From assembly GCA_937877655.1 (NCBI GenBank), contig CALFJC010000083.1:1-59633 (forward strand): a stretch of DNA of 59,633 nt, read 5' to 3'. Positions 31,967-41,366 of this stretch are shown here, one piece after another. A model generated the notes under the pieces. The model was given only the letters and a program-made list of their open reading frames with translations. It searched no databases and was not told the DNA's origin. Positions within the stretch are counted from its first letter, which is position 1. Each line of letters opens with the position of its first letter. The DNA is from an uncultured Selenomonadales bacterium (GTDB lineage Bacteria; Bacillota; Negativicutes; Selenomonadales; Selenomonadaceae). Both the position numbers and the translations under genes were made by a program.

Positions 31967-33805
31967 ATGCCGCTTAAAAGAGTTACGAGTATCGACTTCG
32001 GCAGTACCAATTCGCAAATTGCACAGTGCTACCAACAAAGTTCCGACGGCAAAGTTTGGACAATCGCAATGCAACACAAAAATATTCAAGATTATCTCCT
32101 GCAAGTGCAAGGCGAATACAATATCCCGACAATCATTGTGACGCCAAACGACGTGCCCGAAGACATACGAAATACGATTAATTTTGGAGATGAAGGCGGG
32201 CTTTTCGGCTTTGCCGCCGCGAGTATTTTTTATAAGTACAAAGGAATTAAACCGCGCATAGAGTTCAAAAAAGATTTTTTCTGCTCCGGCGAAGATCTTT
32301 CAGATCCCGACAGAAGAAAAAAATTTGACGAAGCCTGTGAATCAATCGAATTGCTTTTGCGTTTCATGAAAAATATCACAAACAATGCACAGAAATATTT
32401 TACCAATCAACAAGTTCCGGACGAAACGATTATAACGGTTCCCGTACGCGCCACGGCAACCGAAAGAGATACAATGCGCGAGCTGGCGGAAAATGCGGGC
32501 TGGACAAATATCGTGATCCTTGACGAAGCCCGCGCCGCTCTCCGATATGCACTCGGTGCCCAAAATTCGCCGCTCCTTCAAAAAATCGAGCAGCTGACTG
32601 TTCATCAAAAACTTAACGTGCTGATTACGGACATAGGCGGCAGTACGACAGATATTCTCTTGGTTGAGATTAAGCCCGACGGTCAAGGCAGTTTCAAAGT
32701 AAATATTTTGGGGCAATGGCCCGAAATCGGCGAAGAACATACTCTCGGCGGCATAGAGATCGATAAAAAATTATGCGAATGGTTTTTGGAAAAACAATAT
32801 CTCCTTCCCCATCTCGTTGAAGAAGACATTGAATCTCACGGATATTTTGCTTTTCGTCAATTCAAAGAAGACTCTACAAAAGCACTCCACAACAACAAAC
32901 CCGCTTTGATGGGCGACAAGATTAATAATCTTAAGGTTGACTTGGAGAACTTGGAGAATTTCACAGCTGCAAAGTTCCAATATCCCAAAAACGGCGAGAT
33001 TAATGCCTCGACTTTTCTTTACGAAATTGCGGGCGATTATCTGAAAGACCTTCGCGAGGCGATAGGTAAAGTTTTGTCGAATTGCAAGGTTAAGGAAGAA
33101 GATATTGATTGCATCTTGGCTTCCGGCGGCGGCGCACAAATTTTTGGTATCTCTGAACTTTTGAAGGGCGAGCCCTTGCCCACGGTGGACAAAGATCACG
33201 CATTGCAATTCAAAAAAATTCAAGCCGATCCCTCAAGGTACATCGAGAATAAAGAAATTTCTTCCGCTCTCTGCGCTATGGGCAGTGCTTTGCCTTTGCC
33301 TCAAATCCGTTTCAAAAACTCTTCCCCCTGCGAATATTTCTACACCTTGAATATTTATCGCACGGCTTCGGGCATGGCGGAAGGTTGGGATGAAATTTTT
33401 TACTCGCCGCCCAATATACCGAATCACTTTACCAAAACCGCATTGTCGGATATAAAATGTGTTTTTGCTCCCAAAAATGTTCCCTTGCCGCATGAGGAGA
33501 AAAAACATTATTTTGAACCGCGTGTGCATACCAAAGACGGAGATGTTTTTGTTTATGTGATAAGCGTTTTTTCTCATTCTGAGGAAAAGGGCACGCATTT
33601 TCAAAAGGCATGGTCGAGTTTTTCGCGGCGCACTTTGGGGAGATTTATCAAAGATCAACTTCCGGGAAAAAAACACAGGTTTGTTCCGGCGACTGTTGAT
33701 GTCGAAATTAAAATCGGCGATAATCTTTCGATTGAAATCAATCCGTCAATCAACATTGACGGTCAATGGCTTTTTGTGTTAGTAAATCGTCAAACAAATA
33801 ACTGA
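31967..33805 (+). CDS. Hsp70/actin-fold ATPase
   Basis: 612 residues from the ATG at 31967, with AAGGGAGGA six bases upstream. An in-frame ATG at 31829 also has a ribosome-site-like GGGAG, but the added 46 residues have no counterpart in Hsp70 proteins. Actin-fold motifs: phosphate 1 IDFGSTNSQIAQ, connect DEARAALRYALG, phosphate 2 DIGGSTTDILLVE, adenosine LASGGGAQIFG. The C-terminal 170 residues are not a DnaK substrate domain. So this is a specialised Hsp70-like protein, probably working with the ATPase encoded 20 bases downstream. Confidence 0.8.
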   Translation: MPLKRVTSIDFGSTNSQIAQCYQQSSDGKVWTIAMQHKNIQDYLLQVQGEYNIPTIIVTPNDVPEDIRNTINFGDEGGLFGFAAASIFYKYKGIKPRIEFKKDFFCSGEDLSDPDRRKKFDEACESIELLLRFMKNITNNAQKYFTNQQVPDETIITVPVRATATERDTMRELAENAGWTNIVILDEARAALRYALGAQNSPLLQKIEQLTVHQKLNVLITDIGGSTTDILLVEIKPDGQGSFKVNILGQWPEIGEEHTLGGIEIDKKLCEWFLEKQYLLPHLVEEDIESHGYFAFRQFKEDSTKALHNNKPALMGDKINNLKVDLENLENFTAAKFQYPKNGEINASTFLYEIAGDYLKDLREAIGKVLSNCKVKEEDIDCILASGGGAQIFGISELLKGEPLPTVDKDHALQFKKIQADPSRYIENKEISSALCAMGSALPLPQIRFKNSSPCEYFYTLNIYRTASGMAEGWDEIFYSPPNIPNHFTKTALSDIKCVFAPKNVPLPHEEKKHYFEPRVHTKDGDVFVYVISVFSHSEEKGTHFQKAWSSFSRRTLGRFIKDQLPGKKHRFVPATVDVEIKIGDNLSIEINPSINIDGQWLFVLVNRQTNN

Positions 33806-33825
33806 ATTTTAAGGGAGGATTTTTT

Positions 33826-36555
33826 ATGGCGAGTAAATATGAACTCACCAAAACAGAAATGCAAAGTGCGTTTAACAACGCTCTGGCGCAATTCAGCGAA
33901 GGAAATGCATTGGCATCGGTTCTCTCAAATATTTTGGATCGCTCCTATTACGAAAGCAACAAGTCTTCCGAGTGGAAATTTTCTCCGTGCGAAAAAAGCG
34001 AAACTTTGCAATGGATTCGTTTTGAGCAATTGCCGACGGGCGATACAGAAAATCCCGACAGCTATCGCCCGAAAGAACGGATGCAGGGACTTTTGAATAC
34101 TCTGCGCGGCTTGAGCGACAAAACAGCTTTTCTGTTGATAAGAAACGGCGGCTATACTTACCTTTACATGGGAATTTTTTCCAAAACCCAAGGTCTCGAA
34201 GCGGTAAATCAACTCCGCGCCTTAACAGAATTGAATTTAAAGGGCGTGACAGTCTCCAAAGTTGAAAAAATTCGCGGCTGGGACATAACCGAAATTGACC
34301 ACATCATAAATTCCCTGCCCTGTTGCGGAGTTTTGACGGGGCAACCTTCAATAAGACGCAACGAAAACGAAAATCCTCTGCAAAACTTGGACAAATTGAC
34401 GGCGGGTTTTCGAGACGGCGCGGGCGTGGAAGTCAATTACGCCGTTTTAATTTTGGCTGAACCCGCAAAAGACAGCGAAGTTAAAGACATAATAAATCGA
34501 GTGCACCGCTTGAAATCCGATTTGCATAAATACAGAAAATATACTCACACCATTTCGCAGGGAGAAACTGTCGGCGAAAACACCGCGTGGGGCGCAGGTC
34601 TTACGGCGGGCGCGGGCGGAATCGGTACGGGACTTTTTGCTTTGGGCTTGACGGCGGCGGCAATGTTTACGGGTGTCGGAGCAGTTGCATTGCCGGCATT
34701 GTCCGGATTGGGCGCGGCTTCGGCAATCGCTGACGTAATAGGACTGGGAATTCACGGATATTACAGCAAGGGCAAATCAAAGCAAGTGACTTCGACAAAT
34801 GCAATTTCCGTTGAACATGTAAATTACTCCGTCGATTATTGCATGAATCTGCTTGATAAGTTGGTTACGCGACTTGAAGGCGGCAGGAATCAAGGGTTTT
34901 GGAATGTCGGCACTTATATTCTTGCCGAAAACAAAAACGACGTTGATTTGGTCGCTTCAACGCTCCGATCAATTTATTCCGGGCAGGATACCTACCAAGA
35001 GCCGTTGCGCATTTTTAATTTTAACAAATCCGCTGAAGTGCATCAGCATATAAAAGGAATGAGTTTACTCTCCTTGAACACCGCCGACGAAATAAAAGCC
35101 ATGTCGGACGGACTTTCTTACGGCGACAGTTGGCACATTTTCGGCAAACTCTATGAATCGCTGTCCACGCCGATAAATACTGAAGAACTTTCTGTCATGA
35201 TGAGTTTGCCGCATAAAGACGTTGCGGGACTAAGCATAAAAAAAGACGCTGTGGAATTTTCAACCAATCCTCCGACCGCCTCAAAGGAAGTTCGCAGCGT
35301 TGAACTCGGAACAATTTTGGATATGGGTGCTCGAACGGGACATCAATTTAATTTCGATCTCGACCGCCTGAACCGTCACGGACTCATTGTCGGCTTGAAC
35401 GGCAGCGGCAAAACCGTAACCGGCAGAAATATTCTTTACGGCATGATAAAAAATGGAATTCCTTTTCTCGTCGTCGATCCCGTCAAAACCGATTATCTTT
35501 ATTGGGCAGACAGATACAATCGCAAGCACAAAGGCGAGCGCGGCTTTAAGCCGATAACGATTTATGCGCCCGGCATTGATGAATTGCCCGAACTTGAGAC
35601 GCCGATTGAAAACTTGGAAATGAATCCTTTCAAACCCTATGCGGCGGAAGGAGCGAATCTCAACGTCATAAATCACACCTCGCAACTTTTGAATTTGTTG
35701 CGGCGAACTTTGGCAATGGGCGACTTCCTGCCCATGCTCTTGGACGAAGCAGTTTATAATTACATTGCGGCAACTTTGGGACCCGAAGCCGCCGAATCCC
35801 GAAGCTTGGATCCAAAAGAAATTAAAGAATATCCGACTTTCAGCGGCTTGAAAAAACAAGTGCGCGACCTTTTGAAAGATCGTCAATACTCCGAAGAAAA
35901 TACTCGAAATTTCAGCGCGGCAGTGGAGACAAGAATAAATAACCTCACTCGCGGTTGGAAAAGAAATTTCTTCGAGACACAAGACTCAACCTCTGCTGAA
36001 AAACTTTTTGAAAATAATGTTGTCATAAGCCTTGCGGGCGTGGGCGACAACAACGACAAGGCTTTTCTTATGTCCATGCTCGTTCAAGCCCTTTATGAAT
36101 ACAGAGTTTCAAAATACAATTTCGACACGATTTATCGCAATCGCGTCAAGGCGGGCAGAGACACTCACAACGGAAATTTTTTGGCGCATTACACGGTTTT
36201 GGAAGAAGCACACAGACTTATTTGCGCCCCGCGTCCCGGACTTTCTTCCGACGTCGACCCGCAAGGTGCCATAGCCGAAAAATTCTGCGAGATGCTCTCC
36301 GAAATCCGCGAGCCCGGCGAAGGAATTATGATTATCGATCAATATCCTTCCCGTCTTATCGCCGACGCAATTAAAAATACCGACGTCAAAATAATTCACA
36401 ATCTCCAAGCCGCCGACGACCGTCAAGCAATGGCAAGTTGCATTTCGCTGAACGACGGGCAAAGCAGACTTTTGGCGACGCTCAAAAAAGGCAACGCAAT
36501 AATCGGGCAGGGCGATTCCGCAATGTGGTTGCAGATCAATTACAAAAGCGAATGA
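33826..36555 (+). CDS. Membrane-associated HerA/VirB4-like ATPase
   Basis: 909 residues behind AAGGGAGGATTTTTT. An N-terminal domain of 250 residues is followed by a glycine/alanine-rich membrane hairpin (about 255-310), a region resembling the pre-ATPase part of VirB4/TraC proteins, and a RecA-type motor with Walker A GLNGSGKT (about 522), VVDPVKTDY, Walker B YTVLEEAHRL (about 790) and the sensor-like MIIDQYPSRL. HerA/FtsK-family motors move DNA or protein through membranes. The Hsp70-like gene upstream and the unknown protein downstream make a specialised machine likely. The substrate is unknown. Confidence 0.75.
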   Translation: MASKYELTKTEMQSAFNNALAQFSEGNALASVLSNILDRSYYESNKSSEWKFSPCEKSETLQWIRFEQLPTGDTENPDSYRPKERMQGLLNTLRGLSDKTAFLLIRNGGYTYLYMGIFSKTQGLEAVNQLRALTELNLKGVTVSKVEKIRGWDITEIDHIINSLPCCGVLTGQPSIRRNENENPLQNLDKLTAGFRDGAGVEVNYAVLILAEPAKDSEVKDIINRVHRLKSDLHKYRKYTHTISQGETVGENTAWGAGLTAGAGGIGTGLFALGLTAAAMFTGVGAVALPALSGLGAASAIADVIGLGIHGYYSKGKSKQVTSTNAISVEHVNYSVDYCMNLLDKLVTRLEGGRNQGFWNVGTYILAENKNDVDLVASTLRSIYSGQDTYQEPLRIFNFNKSAEVHQHIKGMSLLSLNTADEIKAMSDGLSYGDSWHIFGKLYESLSTPINTEELSVMMSLPHKDVAGLSIKKDAVEFSTNPPTASKEVRSVELGTILDMGARTGHQFNFDLDRLNRHGLIVGLNGSGKTVTGRNILYGMIKNGIPFLVVDPVKTDYLYWADRYNRKHKGERGFKPITIYAPGIDELPELETPIENLEMNPFKPYAAEGANLNVINHTSQLLNLLRRTLAMGDFLPMLLDEAVYNYIAATLGPEAAESRSLDPKEIKEYPTFSGLKKQVRDLLKDRQYSEENTRNFSAAVETRINNLTRGWKRNFFETQDSTSAEKLFENNVVISLAGVGDNNDKAFLMSMLVQALYEYRVSKYNFDTIYRNRVKAGRDTHNGNFLAHYTVLEEAHRLICAPRPGLSSDVDPQGAIAEKFCEMLSEIREPGEGIMIIDQYPSRLIADAIKNTDVKIIHNLQAADDRQAMASCISLNDGQSRLLATLKKGNAIIGQGDSAMWLQINYKSE

Positions 36556-36572
36556 ACAGGGAGGCGCAAGAG

Positions 36573-37190
36573 ATGGCGCAAAAAAATTTCTTGCGGGAAT
36601 TTCTGGACAGATTAATTCAAATGATAGATTCTTTTCTTGGAAATGATAAAAGCGAAATTCCCGCTCGTCCTCCCAAAAATACTTTCTCTGTCAAAGGTAA
36701 AGCGGCTTCCGTTGCCGATAACGAAATTTTATTCAAAGAATTCAGGCGAAAAGCTGAAAATTTTCATTATCTGCTGGACGCGACTTCATTTTTCTGCAAC
36801 AAAAAGGAGCGCATTTATACTCGTGAAACTGCGGAAACTTTGTCGGAAAAATGGGAGTACATGCTCGACGCAAAAGATTGCAAAAAACTCTTGGAAAAAT
36901 TTGATGAGATAAAAAAAACAGAAGTCGCATGTGAAAAAACCATTCGCGCTTGGTTGAAATTCCTCGAAAACTTCGGTCTAAAAAGATTTTCTGCGGAGGA
37001 GGGAAAAACGGTTTTGTCAGCCGAAAATCGCGGAGACTTTGAAAACGGGCGACTCTTTGACGACGGCGAAATTTTTTCGATTAAAACCTATCCGTGGTAT
37101 TTGAACGGCGAAATTATCATTCGAGGGGAATTTTATTCAAAGACTCGCCGCGAAGGCTCCGAAGTCGTTTGTGGAAGGGAGAATGAATAA
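36573..37190 (+). CDS. Uncharacterised protein of the Hsp70/HerA cluster
   Basis: 205 residues from the ATG at 36573, which has AGGGAGG eight bases upstream. An earlier ATG at 36552 overlaps the stop of the ATPase gene but lacks such a site. The protein is soluble and helical in the middle (EKWEYMLDAKDCKKLLEKFDEI) with a short beta-rich end (FSIKTYPWYLNGEIIIRGEFY). No motif was recognised. Its stop codon shares a base with the next ATG, so the two genes are coupled. Confidence 0.55.
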   Translation: MAQKNFLREFLDRLIQMIDSFLGNDKSEIPARPPKNTFSVKGKAASVADNEILFKEFRRKAENFHYLLDATSFFCNKKERIYTRETAETLSEKWEYMLDAKDCKKLLEKFDEIKKTEVACEKTIRAWLKFLENFGLKRFSAEEGKTVLSAENRGDFENGRLFDDGEIFSIKTYPWYLNGEIIIRGEFYSKTRREGSEVVCGRENE

Positions 37191-38071
37191 TGAGCATGTC
37201 AATGCCTGCTTGCGGAGCAGTCGGCTTGGCGGAGAAAACCTATTGCCTTGAAATGATTTTTAATTCCTGCCTTCAGGAAAAAAAAACTTGTGCGCTGTGC
37301 CCTTTACTCAATTCAAGTAACAGACATATTAAAATTGAAAAGGCGTTTGTGCTTGTGAAAGATGCGGCGGAAAAAATTTACGAAGCGGGTTTCAAAAAAA
37401 TCTCGTTGCGCTTAATCGGCGGCGACAATTTGGAGGATTGGTCGCTCTTCGTCGAGTTTTGCGAAAAAATTTGGGGTGCCGAGAAGGATTTAAAATGTCC
37501 CGTCGAAATTACGGCGACGACTTGCGGGTTTTGCTTGGACGCCGATAAGGAAAATTATCTCTTGGAAAACAGCTCGCGTCTGCAGTTGATATTTCGTTGG
37601 AATGGTGAGGCGGCGCGGCAAATTTGGGATAATTTTTCCGTGTTGAAATATCATCCCATGACTTGCGAAGTCGATTATTGCCTGACCAAGAAAAATATCG
37701 AAAATTTTTTTCTCGACATGAAAGAAATTATTGAGGCAGGCAAAAGATCTGTCGTGGAATTTTTAGATTTGGACAGCTGGAAAGCGCAGGATGTTGCGGC
37801 TTACATTGCCCAAATAAAACTTCTCGCCAAATCGCAGAACCGAACGAAAAATTTACTCATGCAAGACGCTCCAAAATCTTGCGGGCAAAAAATCCACACG
37901 TTGGACATTGACGGGCGTCGTTATCCTTGTCGCTATTTTTCGCCCGAAAGAATGCTTTATTCGGCGTTGCGGAATATCGGAGAGGAATACGATAAAGAAG
38001 CCGCGTGTCCTGTCGCCAATCGATTTTTGAACACAACTGCCCATAAAAATTTGGACAAAGTTTGGATATGA
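37190..38071 (+). CDS. Variant radical SAM/SPASM-like protein
   Basis: 293 residues. The N-terminus holds five cysteines (8, 19, 27, 34, 37), the last three as C-x6-C-x2-C rather than the standard CxxxCxxC. Radical SAM landmarks then follow in order: KKISLRLIGGDNLEDW where a GGEP motif is expected, ITATTCGFCLD, and the SPASM-like IDGRRYPCRYFSPERM near the C-terminus. It may therefore be a radical SAM enzyme with a non-standard cluster site, or a derived form that no longer makes radicals. It ends the cluster, before the terminator at 38095-38129. Confidence 0.55.
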   Translation: MSMSMPACGAVGLAEKTYCLEMIFNSCLQEKKTCALCPLLNSSNRHIKIEKAFVLVKDAAEKIYEAGFKKISLRLIGGDNLEDWSLFVEFCEKIWGAEKDLKCPVEITATTCGFCLDADKENYLLENSSRLQLIFRWNGEAARQIWDNFSVLKYHPMTCEVDYCLTKKNIENFFLDMKEIIEAGKRSVVEFLDLDSWKAQDVAAYIAQIKLLAKSQNRTKNLLMQDAPKSCGQKIHTLDIDGRRYPCRYFSPERMLYSALRNIGEEYDKEAACPVANRFLNTTAHKNLDKVWI

Positions 38072-38094
38072 AATCTTTTGAATGATTCCGTTGC

Positions 38095-38129
38095 AAAAAA
38101 ATTCCCCGCCAACCGAACGGGGTTTTTTA
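38095..38129. terminator. Bidirectional terminator between the accessory cluster and the fab genes
   Basis: CCCCG (38104-38108) and CGGGG (38118-38122) form a stem over CCAACCGAA, with an A run before and TTTTTT after. It serves the plus-strand cluster and, by symmetry, the convergent minus-strand gene at 38143. Confidence 0.8.
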
Positions 38130-38142
38130 TTGAAAAAATTTT

Positions 38143-39093
38143 TTACGGTTGATAAAACTCCTCCGCTTCCGTGATCAAGCGGCGAACAATTTCTTTGACG
38201 GGCAAAATTTCTTCAATGCGCGGCATATATTCGCCCGTGAAAACCAAGCCTGTTTCCAAATCGCCTTGCTGAGCCCGCATCAATGCTCGGACGATACAGA
38301 AATTGTGTTTGCAAGCTTTAAGGCATGAGTCACAAACTTTCGGCGGAACATTGCCTTCCATTACGTGCTTTGAAAAAGGAGTTCTTACCGCTCTGCCCGG
38401 CAAACCGACAGGGCTGTTAATTACCACGACATCTTCCGGTTTGGATTTAAGATAATATTCCTTCAAACTCGGCGCGCCGTTTGATTCGAGACTTGCCGCA
38501 AATCGCGAGCCCATTTGAACGCCATTCGCTCCCAATTTTAAAACTTCGGCTATGTCTTTGCCCGTCAAAACGCCGCCCGCCGCTATCACGGGAATTTGAA
38601 CGGCGGCACGAATCGGAGCAATCAATTCGCGAACAGAAATATCCGTGCCCAAATGTCCGCCCGCCTCTTTACCTTCGACGACGACTGCCGACGCTCCGAG
38701 CTTTTGCGAAATTTTTGCCAGCTTGACAGAAGAAACTATCGGAACTATCGGCGTGCCGGACTCCCTTCCCAAACCAAAAATATCGCGTGAAAATCCTGCG
38801 CCCGCAACAATTAAATCTATGCCCGCGTCAATGGCAGTGTGCACTATGCCGAAAAAGTCACTCGCCGCAACCATTATGTTTATCCCGATCACTCCGTCGG
38901 TCAGCGAGCGCGCCAATTTTATTTCATAGCGCAATTCTTCATGAGCCATGCCCGACGCCGCAATTAAGCCGATGCCGCCTTCATTTGCCATAGCCGCCGC
39001 AAGCCGCGCCGTCGACAAACGTATTGCCATGCCGCCCTGCACGATTGGGATTTTCGCTGTCTTATTTCCTATTTTAAGTTCCGGTAGTCTCAC
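38143..39093 (-). CDS. FabK-like flavin oxidoreductase (enoyl-ACP reductase II or nitronate monooxygenase family)
   Basis: 316 residues, FMN-binding TIM barrel with the family blocks PIVQGGMAIRLST, VAGAGFSRDIFG, EGKEAGGHLGT, IAAGGVLTGKDIAEVLKLGANGVQMGSRF. It carries an extra cysteine-rich insert near residue 250 (CDSCLKACKHNFC) that the other FabK in this window lacks, which hints at a metal or cluster site. It lies downstream of acpP, so a link to lipid synthesis is likely, but its substrate may differ from that of the gene at 42304. Confidence 0.8.
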   Translation of the reverse strand: MRLPELKIGNKTAKIPIVQGGMAIRLSTARLAAAMANEGGIGLIAASGMAHEELRYEIKLARSLTDGVIGINIMVAASDFFGIVHTAIDAGIDLIVAGAGFSRDIFGLGRESGTPIVPIVSSVKLAKISQKLGASAVVVEGKEAGGHLGTDISVRELIAPIRAAVQIPVIAAGGVLTGKDIAEVLKLGANGVQMGSRFAASLESNGAPSLKEYYLKSKPEDVVVINSPVGLPGRAVRTPFSKHVMEGNVPPKVCDSCLKACKHNFCIVRALMRAQQGDLETGLVFTGEYMPRIEEILPVKEIVRRLITEAEEFYQP

Positions 39094-39107
39094 GGATAAT
39101 CCTCTCC

Positions 39108-39185
39108 AAAAAAAATTAGGAATTAGGAGTTAGGAATTAGGAATTAATTTTCCATTCCTAATTCCTCATTCTTCATTCCTAATTG
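39108..39185. repeat. AATTAGG heptamer hairpin array after acpP
   Basis: AATTAGGAATTAGGAGTTAGG and further units face CCTAATTCCTCATTCTTCATT across a short AT-rich loop. It begins within a few bases of the acpP stop on the minus strand and ends just before the FabK-like gene. Confidence 0.8.
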
Positions 39186-39188
39186 AAT

Positions 39189-39425
39189 TCAAGCGTTGGT
39201 TTGCTCGTCTATGTACTTAACAACATCTTCCACAGTTTTGATTTTTTCGGCTTTCTCGTCGGGAATTTCGATATTGAATTCTTCCTCGAACGCCATAATC
39301 AATTCAACTATGTCCAAAGAATCCGCTCCGAGATCGTCTACAAAGGTTGAGTTCATTTGAATCTCGTCCTCTTCGACTCCAAGTTGCTCTTTGACGATTT
39401 TTTTAACCTGATCAAACGTTGACAC
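39189..39425 (-). CDS. acpP: Acyl carrier protein
   Basis: 78 residues, acidic. The phosphopantetheine attachment serine is in GADSLDIVEL. It carries growing acyl chains for the Fab enzymes. AAAGGAGGTGACTG lies before the ATG. It is located between fabG and the FabK-like gene in the usual order of Firmicute fab clusters, although fabF is missing from this window. Confidence 0.97.
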   Translation of the reverse strand: MSTFDQVKKIVKEQLGVEEDEIQMNSTFVDDLGADSLDIVELIMAFEEEFNIEIPDEKAEKIKTVEDVVKYIDEQTNA

Positions 39426-39452
39426 TTACAGTCACCTCCTTTCAAAGCCGCG

Positions 39453-40211
39453 TCACATGACAAGCCCGCCGTCAACCGACAAAACTTGTCCCGTAATATA
39501 CGCCGCCTGATCCGATACCAAGAACGCCACTGCATTGGCAACGTCTTCGGGCGTGCCCATTCGCCCCGCAGGTATCTCTTGTAACATTAATTCCTTGATT
39601 TTTTCGCTGAGCGCGGCTGTCATATCGGTATTGATTAAGCCCGGCGCAACCGCGTTGACCGTCACGCCGCGTGAGGCAAGTTCTCTTGCCGCCGATTTTG
39701 TAAAGCCGATTATGCCCGCCTTCGCCGCCGCATAATTTGTTTGGCTGATATTGCCTTTGAGCGCGACAACACTCGACATGTTCACAATTCGTCCGCCGCG
39801 TTGTTTCATCATGATTTTCGTAACAGCCTTTGTGCAGTTGAAGACGCCCTTTAAATTCGTGTTGATAACCTTATCGAAATCGTCTTCCGACATTTTCAAA
39901 AGAAGATTGTCGCGGGTTATGCCGGCATTGTTTATCAAAATGTCCAGCCTGCCCCATTTGTCGACAACTTTTTTTATAATCTCCGTCACAATCTCGAAAT
40001 TTGAAACGTCGCCTTGCAAAAGAATTGCCTCGCCGCCAAAAGACTCAATCGCGTTTTTGACTTCTTCAGCCTTCGCGATATTGCTTGCGAAATTTAAAGC
40101 AACCTTCGCGCCGTCTTGAGCCAGTCGCAGAGCTATTGCCCGCCCTATGCCTCGTGAAGCACCCGTCACCAACGCAATTTTGCCCGACAAATTTTTTTCC
40201 GTCGCACTCAT
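39453..40211 (-). CDS. fabG: 3-oxoacyl-ACP reductase FabG
   Basis: 252 residues from the ATG at 40211, 12 bases after GGGAGG. Short-chain dehydrogenase with the NADPH loop TGASRGIGRAIA, NNAG, catalytic Ser in NMSSVVAL, and YAAAKAGIIGFTKS (Tyr/Lys pair). The C-terminal VLSVDGGLVM is typical. It reduces beta-ketoacyl-ACP in fatty-acid elongation. It lies upstream of acpP with a 27-base gap. Confidence 0.95.
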   Translation of the reverse strand: MSATEKNLSGKIALVTGASRGIGRAIALRLAQDGAKVALNFASNIAKAEEVKNAIESFGGEAILLQGDVSNFEIVTEIIKKVVDKWGRLDILINNAGITRDNLLLKMSEDDFDKVINTNLKGVFNCTKAVTKIMMKQRGGRIVNMSSVVALKGNISQTNYAAAKAGIIGFTKSAARELASRGVTVNAVAPGLINTDMTAALSEKIKELMLQEIPAGRMGTPEDVANAVAFLVSDQAAYITGQVLSVDGGLVM

Positions 40212-40388
40212 TACAACTTTTCGCCTCCCGGTTGAAGAATATAACACAAAGATTTTCGCTTGTCTACAATTTTTGCCTATGCGAATATTTCTTTTAAATC
40301 TTCGGGGCGTAGAAAATTTTTTTCGGGAGTTGCCGTCGGTTTTTTCTGCCGAAATTTTTTTCGCGTTTATAAATTTAATCTCCGATTT

Positions 40389-41294
40389 TTAATCCAATGC
40401 CCGATAACACAAATCGCGATTGTAACGGCTGTCTTCGTCGGCGGGATTCAATCGAAGTGCTTCATCAAAATTTTCCGCCGCCGCACGATAATTTTTCAAC
40501 TTAACGTAAGCCAAGCCGCGATTGTAGAAATTTTTATAATCGGAAGGATTAAGCTCAATCGCCTTGTTCATGTCGGAAATTGCCTCGTTGAAATTTTTAA
40601 GCGAATAAAGAATTGCTCCGCGAATTGAATACGCCGCCGCGTTTGACGGATTCAACTCAACGGCTCGTGCACAAAAAATCGCCGCGCCTTTCGGGTCGCC
40701 CAAATAATAAAATCGCAATGCTTCTTCCAGTTGCCGGTTGGAGCGAAAAATTTTATCTTCGGCGGCAAATTGCTCCGAAATTTTTTCCGAGTCACGTTGA
40801 GATTCTGCGGCGGCAAGTTTGCTTTTCAGCTCGGCAATTTGTTTATCCTGTTCCGCAATCGCCTTTTGAAGTTCAAGATTTTGATTGACAAGCTCGGAAC
40901 GTTCGACGGAGCCGCGATTCAGCCAGCCGCTTATGTCGTCGGTATTGATGTCGGCTTTGACGGTCGCACGAACGATTATACTTTTTCCGTCTGCAAGCGG
41001 CGTCAGCCGATAATCCACGTCGATAACTTTCAAAATGCCGCAAGTCATCGTAAAAATTTCGTCCTTCGTAACCATCATGTTGACAACTTCGGTATTTGAT
41101 TCGACGAAGACGCCCGCCTTTTCCTGCGCGGCGCGTTCAGCCTTTTGCTTGGCGCGTTGCTTGGCAATGTCAAGAGTTTCAAACTCGCTCATAATGTATT
41201 CGTCGGTGCCTTCGCAAGTTTTAATTTCCGCGTGACTTATCGGCAGGAAAAATAAATTGCTCGCGACAATAGCCGCCGTCAAAAATTTTTTCAT
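40389..41294 (-). CDS. Secreted TPR protein with LPP20/FlgT-like N-domain
   Basis: 301 residues from the ATG at 41294 behind GGGAGTGATTAAC. Signal peptide (MKKFLTAAIVASNLFFLPISHA). Residues 25-130 (LDIAKQRAKQKAERAAQEKAG, then a beta-rich part) resemble the LPP20/FlgT domain of envelope proteins. A coiled coil follows (about 140-180), then three TPR motifs (about 188-295, AAAYSIRGAILYSLKNFNEA and alike). It lies between fabD and fabG but after its own terminator, so it is probably a separate transcription unit. The function is likely envelope assembly or adhesion. Confidence 0.75.
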   Translation of the reverse strand: MKKFLTAAIVASNLFFLPISHAEIKTCEGTDEYIMSEFETLDIAKQRAKQKAERAAQEKAGVFVESNTEVVNMMVTKDEIFTMTCGILKVIDVDYRLTPLADGKSIIVRATVKADINTDDISGWLNRGSVERSELVNQNLELQKAIAEQDKQIAELKSKLAAAESQRDSEKISEQFAAEDKIFRSNRQLEEALRFYYLGDPKGAAIFCARAVELNPSNAAAYSIRGAILYSLKNFNEAISDMNKAIELNPSDYKNFYNRGLAYVKLKNYRAAAENFDEALRLNPADEDSRYNRDLCYRALD

Positions 41295-41329
41295 GTTAAT
41301 CACTCCCAAAATTTTTTTGATGATAGCAA

Positions 41330-41366
41330 AAAAAAATCCCTGCCGCAATTTGCAGGGAAAAATTTT
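41330..41366 (-). terminator. Terminator after fabD
   Basis: On the minus strand TCCCTGC (from 41358) pairs with GCAGGGA (to 41337) over AAATTGCG, followed by a run of nine T. It lies 9 bases after the fabD stop and separates the plsX-fabK-fabD unit from the TPR gene and fabG. Confidence 0.8.
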
